Shown one piece after another: positions 6,865 through 7,932 of a stretch of DNA of 7,932 nt. Position 1 is the stretch's first letter. The number at the start of each line of letters is the position of its first letter. This DNA is from Flavobacteriia bacterium (GTDB lineage: Bacteria > Bacteroidota > Bacteroidia > Flavobacteriales > Flavobacteriaceae), in assembly GCA_003973375.1 (NCBI GenBank), contig QNYL01000067.1, forward strand, positions 1-7,932. The letters run 5' to 3'. The notes beneath the pieces are model-generated. The model was not told the origin of the DNA, ran no database searches, and saw only the letters and a program-made list of their open reading frames with translations. Made by a program: the position numbers and the translations under genes.

Positions 6865-6966
6865 TTTAAAATTCGGGATTCAAAATTTAAGATTGTTTTC
6901 TATTGAGTTACTTAACATCCGGAGTATGCTTACAAATTATGAATTGTTTCGCAGAGATTCACTGAG
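6865..6966. repeat. Dispersed intergenic repeat, copy A
   Basis: First of two diverged copies of a unit of about 100 bases in the non-coding stretch 6850-7240. Its first 30 bases (6865-6894, containing ATTCGGGATTCAAAATTTAA) match 7089-7118 at 29 of 30 positions. The middle is looser but alignable (CATCCGGAGTATG against TATCCAAAGTATA, ACAAATTATGA against ACAAATTGTGA). It ends in CAGAGATTCACTGAG (6952-6966). No reading frame in it resembles a protein. Confidence 0.75.
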
Positions 6967-7007
6967 AAATATAAAAAACAGGAACCGTAAAAACCATTAT
7001 TTTTTTA

Positions 7008-7050
7008 TTTGCGCACTTTGCGTAAAACTTTGAGTCCGTTGCGGTTAAAA
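7008..7050. repeat. TTTGCG-type short tandem repeat
   Basis: Two head-to-tail units of 21 and 22 bases: TTTGCGCACTTTGCG-TAAAAC (7008-7028) and TTTGAGTCCGTTGCGG-TTAAAA (7029-7050). The pattern 'CTTTGCGnnCTTTGCGnTTAAA' resembles a degenerate element I recognise from intergenic DNA of flavobacterial genomes. It is roughly the reverse complement of the CGCAGAGATTCACTGAG end of copy A, so 6948-7028 can be drawn as a poor inverted repeat. Confidence 0.6.
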
Positions 7051-7088
7051 ATTATGATGAATTTGAGAATGTACTGATTTACTTATTA

Positions 7089-7188
7089 TTTAAAACTCGG
7101 GATTCAAAATTTAAGATTCATTTATCGATTTATCAGATATCCAAAGTATATTCACAAATTGTGATCTGTTACTCAGAGATTCACGGAG
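7089..7188. repeat. Dispersed intergenic repeat, copy B
   Basis: Second copy of the unit at 6865-6966, in the same orientation, offset by 224 bases at its start and 222 at its end (a net two-base indel). The leading 30 bases are almost identical while the interior has drifted, which suggests either an old duplication or two insertions of one mobile-type repeat with a conserved end. It runs directly into a 20-base tandem repeat. Confidence 0.75.
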
Positions 7189-7213
7189 CAGTACAGAGTT
7201 ACACGGAGAATTC
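7174..7213. repeat. 20-base tandem repeat (CAGAG..CACGGAG type)
   Basis: Two adjacent 20-base units: CAGAGATTCACGGAGCAGTA (7174-7193) and CAGAGTTACACGGAGAATTC (7194-7213). They share CAGAG, CACGGAG and the spacing between. The right end lies 27 bases from the folB stop codon. Degenerate CAGAG/CACGGAG series like this are familiar from intergenic DNA of several bacterial phyla. The function is unknown. Confidence 0.65.
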
Positions 7214-7240
7214 AAATCAGCCCATCAGAAGATCAGCAGA

Positions 7241-7597
7241 TCATCTTTTTCGCTTCATTTCAATGGTAACCCGTTCAACATTTCCGCCAATGGGAGGATT
7301 TAATTTTGAAACCTTCACGTTTACCTTATCAACCAAAGGAATCTCAAAAAGAATACGCTCGATGATCTTATTAGCCACCGTTTCCAGCAATTTGGTCCGT
7401 ATCTGCATTTCCTCCTTAACAATACGGTTAAGATGCACATAATCTACGGTATCCTCCAGTTCATCCGTCATGGACGATTTTTTAAGATTTGCCTTTATGC
7501 TGAGATCTACACGATAATCGGAACCGATCTTGCCCTCTTCCTGAAGACAACCATGGTAGGCATAAACCCTGATATTTCTTATTTTTATAACACCCAA
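7241..7597 (-). CDS. folB: Dihydroneopterin aldolase
   Basis: 118 residues, the usual FolB length. It catalyses conversion of 7,8-dihydroneopterin to 6-hydroxymethyl-7,8-dihydropterin plus glycolaldehyde in cytoplasmic folate synthesis. By alignment in the head to the Staphylococcus aureus enzyme, the key residues are present: Glu21 (YHGCLQEEGKIG, equivalent to Glu22), Tyr53 (TVDY, Tyr54), Glu72 (LLETVA, Glu74) and catalytic Lys98 (VSKLNPPI, Lys100). The start is TTG at 7597-7595: an in-frame TAA at 7612-7610 leaves no ATG or GTG upstream, and the TTG gives the normal N-terminus (GVIKIRNIRVYAYHG). A near-consensus promoter lies a few bases upstream, so the leader would be about 10 bases. No other folate gene is in the window. 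The gene is convergent with the UPF0104 gene across the repeat region. Confidence 0.95.
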   Translation of the reverse strand: MGVIKIRNIRVYAYHGCLQEEGKIGSDYRVDLSIKANLKKSSMTDELEDTVDYVHLNRIVKEEMQIRTKLLETVANKIIERILFEIPLVDKVNVKVSKLNPPIGGNVERVTIEMKRKR

Positions 7598-7613
7598 AAG
7601 AAAAAAATTTTAA

Positions 7614-7639
7614 CAAATATACTATAAACCTTAGTTCAA
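7614..7639 (-). promoter_or_regulatory. folB promoter
   Basis: On the minus strand, TATATTTG (7621-7614) matches TAnnTTTG exactly, with TTG at 7639-7637. The spacer is 15 bases, slightly shorter than the usual 17-23. Transcription would start near 7607, about 10 bases before the TTG start codon, which supports that start. Confidence 0.55.
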
Positions 7640-7932
7640 TGAGAAAAATATTCAGATATTTAGATACGTAAGTTTTATATCAATGGTTCGACTGATGTAG
7701 CATTTATGTATAAAACTGTTTTTAGGAATCATCTACCAGTACAGTAAGCTTACATGTACGGATTCCTAGACAAACGCCGGTGACAGTCTCGGCCAAAACT
7801 CATAACAGAAGAAGTCTTCATTATTGTAGAGAATACCCAAGAATACGGAGATGCATAATTATATCGTGGGAATTTTCATCGTGGTTAGGAGACAGAAATA
7901 CCTGTGCATATTAATGTGTTACACGTCAGGTC
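7640..7932. other. Right-end stretch without a recognisable gene
   Basis: All six frames were read. Minus-strand frames contain stops throughout; the longest ATG frame is 23 codons. On the plus strand one frame without an ATG is open 7726-7911, and another is open from 7830 to the edge with ATG at 7851 (MHNYIVGIFIVVRRQKYLC...). Neither resembles a known protein. The second could be the start of a gene cut by the window edge, but no promoter or good leader supports it. By hand count G+C is about 41% over 7721-7840, higher than in the repeat-filled gap on the other side of folB. No tRNA, tmRNA, SRP or RNase P RNA signature was seen. Confidence 0.5.
7723..7768. other. Nested inverted repeat of unknown function
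   Basis: Outer arms TAGGAATC (7723-7730) and GATTCCTA (7761-7768) pair perfectly. Inside, GTACA (7739-7743) pairs with TGTAC (7755-7759) and flanks the 10-base palindrome GTAAGCTTAC (7744-7753). One side has an eight-base unpaired bulge (7731-7738), the other a single base (7760). There is no T-run after the structure on either strand, so it is not a normal intrinsic terminator. It could be a structured RNA element, a protein-binding site or an end of a mobile element. Confidence 0.55.

Noticed and set aside
6803..7033. Plus-strand open frame of 76 codons
   Set aside because: It begins within the UPF0104 gene and continues through dispersed repeat copy A and the TTTGCG repeat; the translation is low-complexity and unlike a protein family.
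6850..7240. CRISPR array
   Set aside because: The repeats are two diverged copies plus degenerate tandem units without regular unique spacers, and no cas gene is present.
7161..7627. Two plus-strand open frames (7161-7442 and 7433-7627)
   Set aside because: Both are largely antisense to folB, whose catalytic residues are all present; no evidence for coding.
7723..7790. Possible group II intron domain V (CATGTACGGATTC resembles CATGTACGGTTC)
   Set aside because: The 5' half of the hairpin lacks the matching AGCCGT catalytic triad segment, the bulge positions do not fit, and no reverse transcriptase or intron 5' end is present.
7640..7932. Retron-type or diversity-generating non-coding RNA
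   Set aside because: A hairpin alone is not enough: no reverse transcriptase gene, no template/variable repeat pair and no a1/a2-type flanking pairing could be found in the window.

Overview
The window looks like chromosomal DNA of a Bacteroidota bacterium, most likely a Flavobacteriia member close to Chryseobacterium. The evidence is AT-rich DNA, genes without recognisable Shine-Dalgarno sequences, and promoters of the Bacteroidota type (TTG about 19 bases before TAnnTTTG). The protein families (M1 metallopeptidase, lipoprotein S8 protease, GT-C/GT2 envelope enzymes) and degenerate intergenic repeats of the 'CAGAG..CACGGAG' and 'TTTGCG' kind fit too. The placement rests on pattern recognition, not on a database search.

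Layout, left to right. Positions 1-2950 hold three minus-strand genes read from right to left: an MBL-fold metallohydrolase, an S8 serine-protease lipoprotein 26 bases behind it, a strong intrinsic terminator, and the first 95 codons of a secreted M1-family metallopeptidase that leaves the left edge. At 3011-3169 a solitary tRNA-Cys(GCA) has its own near-consensus promoter and a hairpin/T-run terminator; its acceptor stem carries one U-U mismatch. At 3229-6849 lie three envelope glycan genes. A large GT-C (GT39/ArnT-like) glycosyltransferase is on the minus strand. Divergent from it, on the plus strand, are a GtrB/ArnC/DPM1-like GT2 enzyme and a UPF0104/YbhN-like polytopic membrane protein, overlapping by 14 bases. 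The expected logic is that GT2 loads a sugar onto a polyprenyl phosphate, the lipid-linked sugar is flipped, and GT-C transfers the sugar to an envelope acceptor. The sugar, the acceptor and the flippase role are inferred.

Positions 6850-7240 are non-coding and packed with degenerate dispersed repeats, including two diverged copies of one unit of about 100 bases. Then comes folB (dihydroneopterin aldolase, minus strand, TTG start) with a good promoter just upstream. The last 290 bases (7640-7932) hold no recognisable gene. They contain a nested inverted repeat that does not look like a terminator, and a short reading frame open to the right edge.

Most of the window is ordinary core-genome content. 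The parts worth a second look are the glycan gene trio, the terminator placed just before the M1 gene, the mismatch in tRNA-Cys, the repeat cluster, and the structured, unassigned right end.
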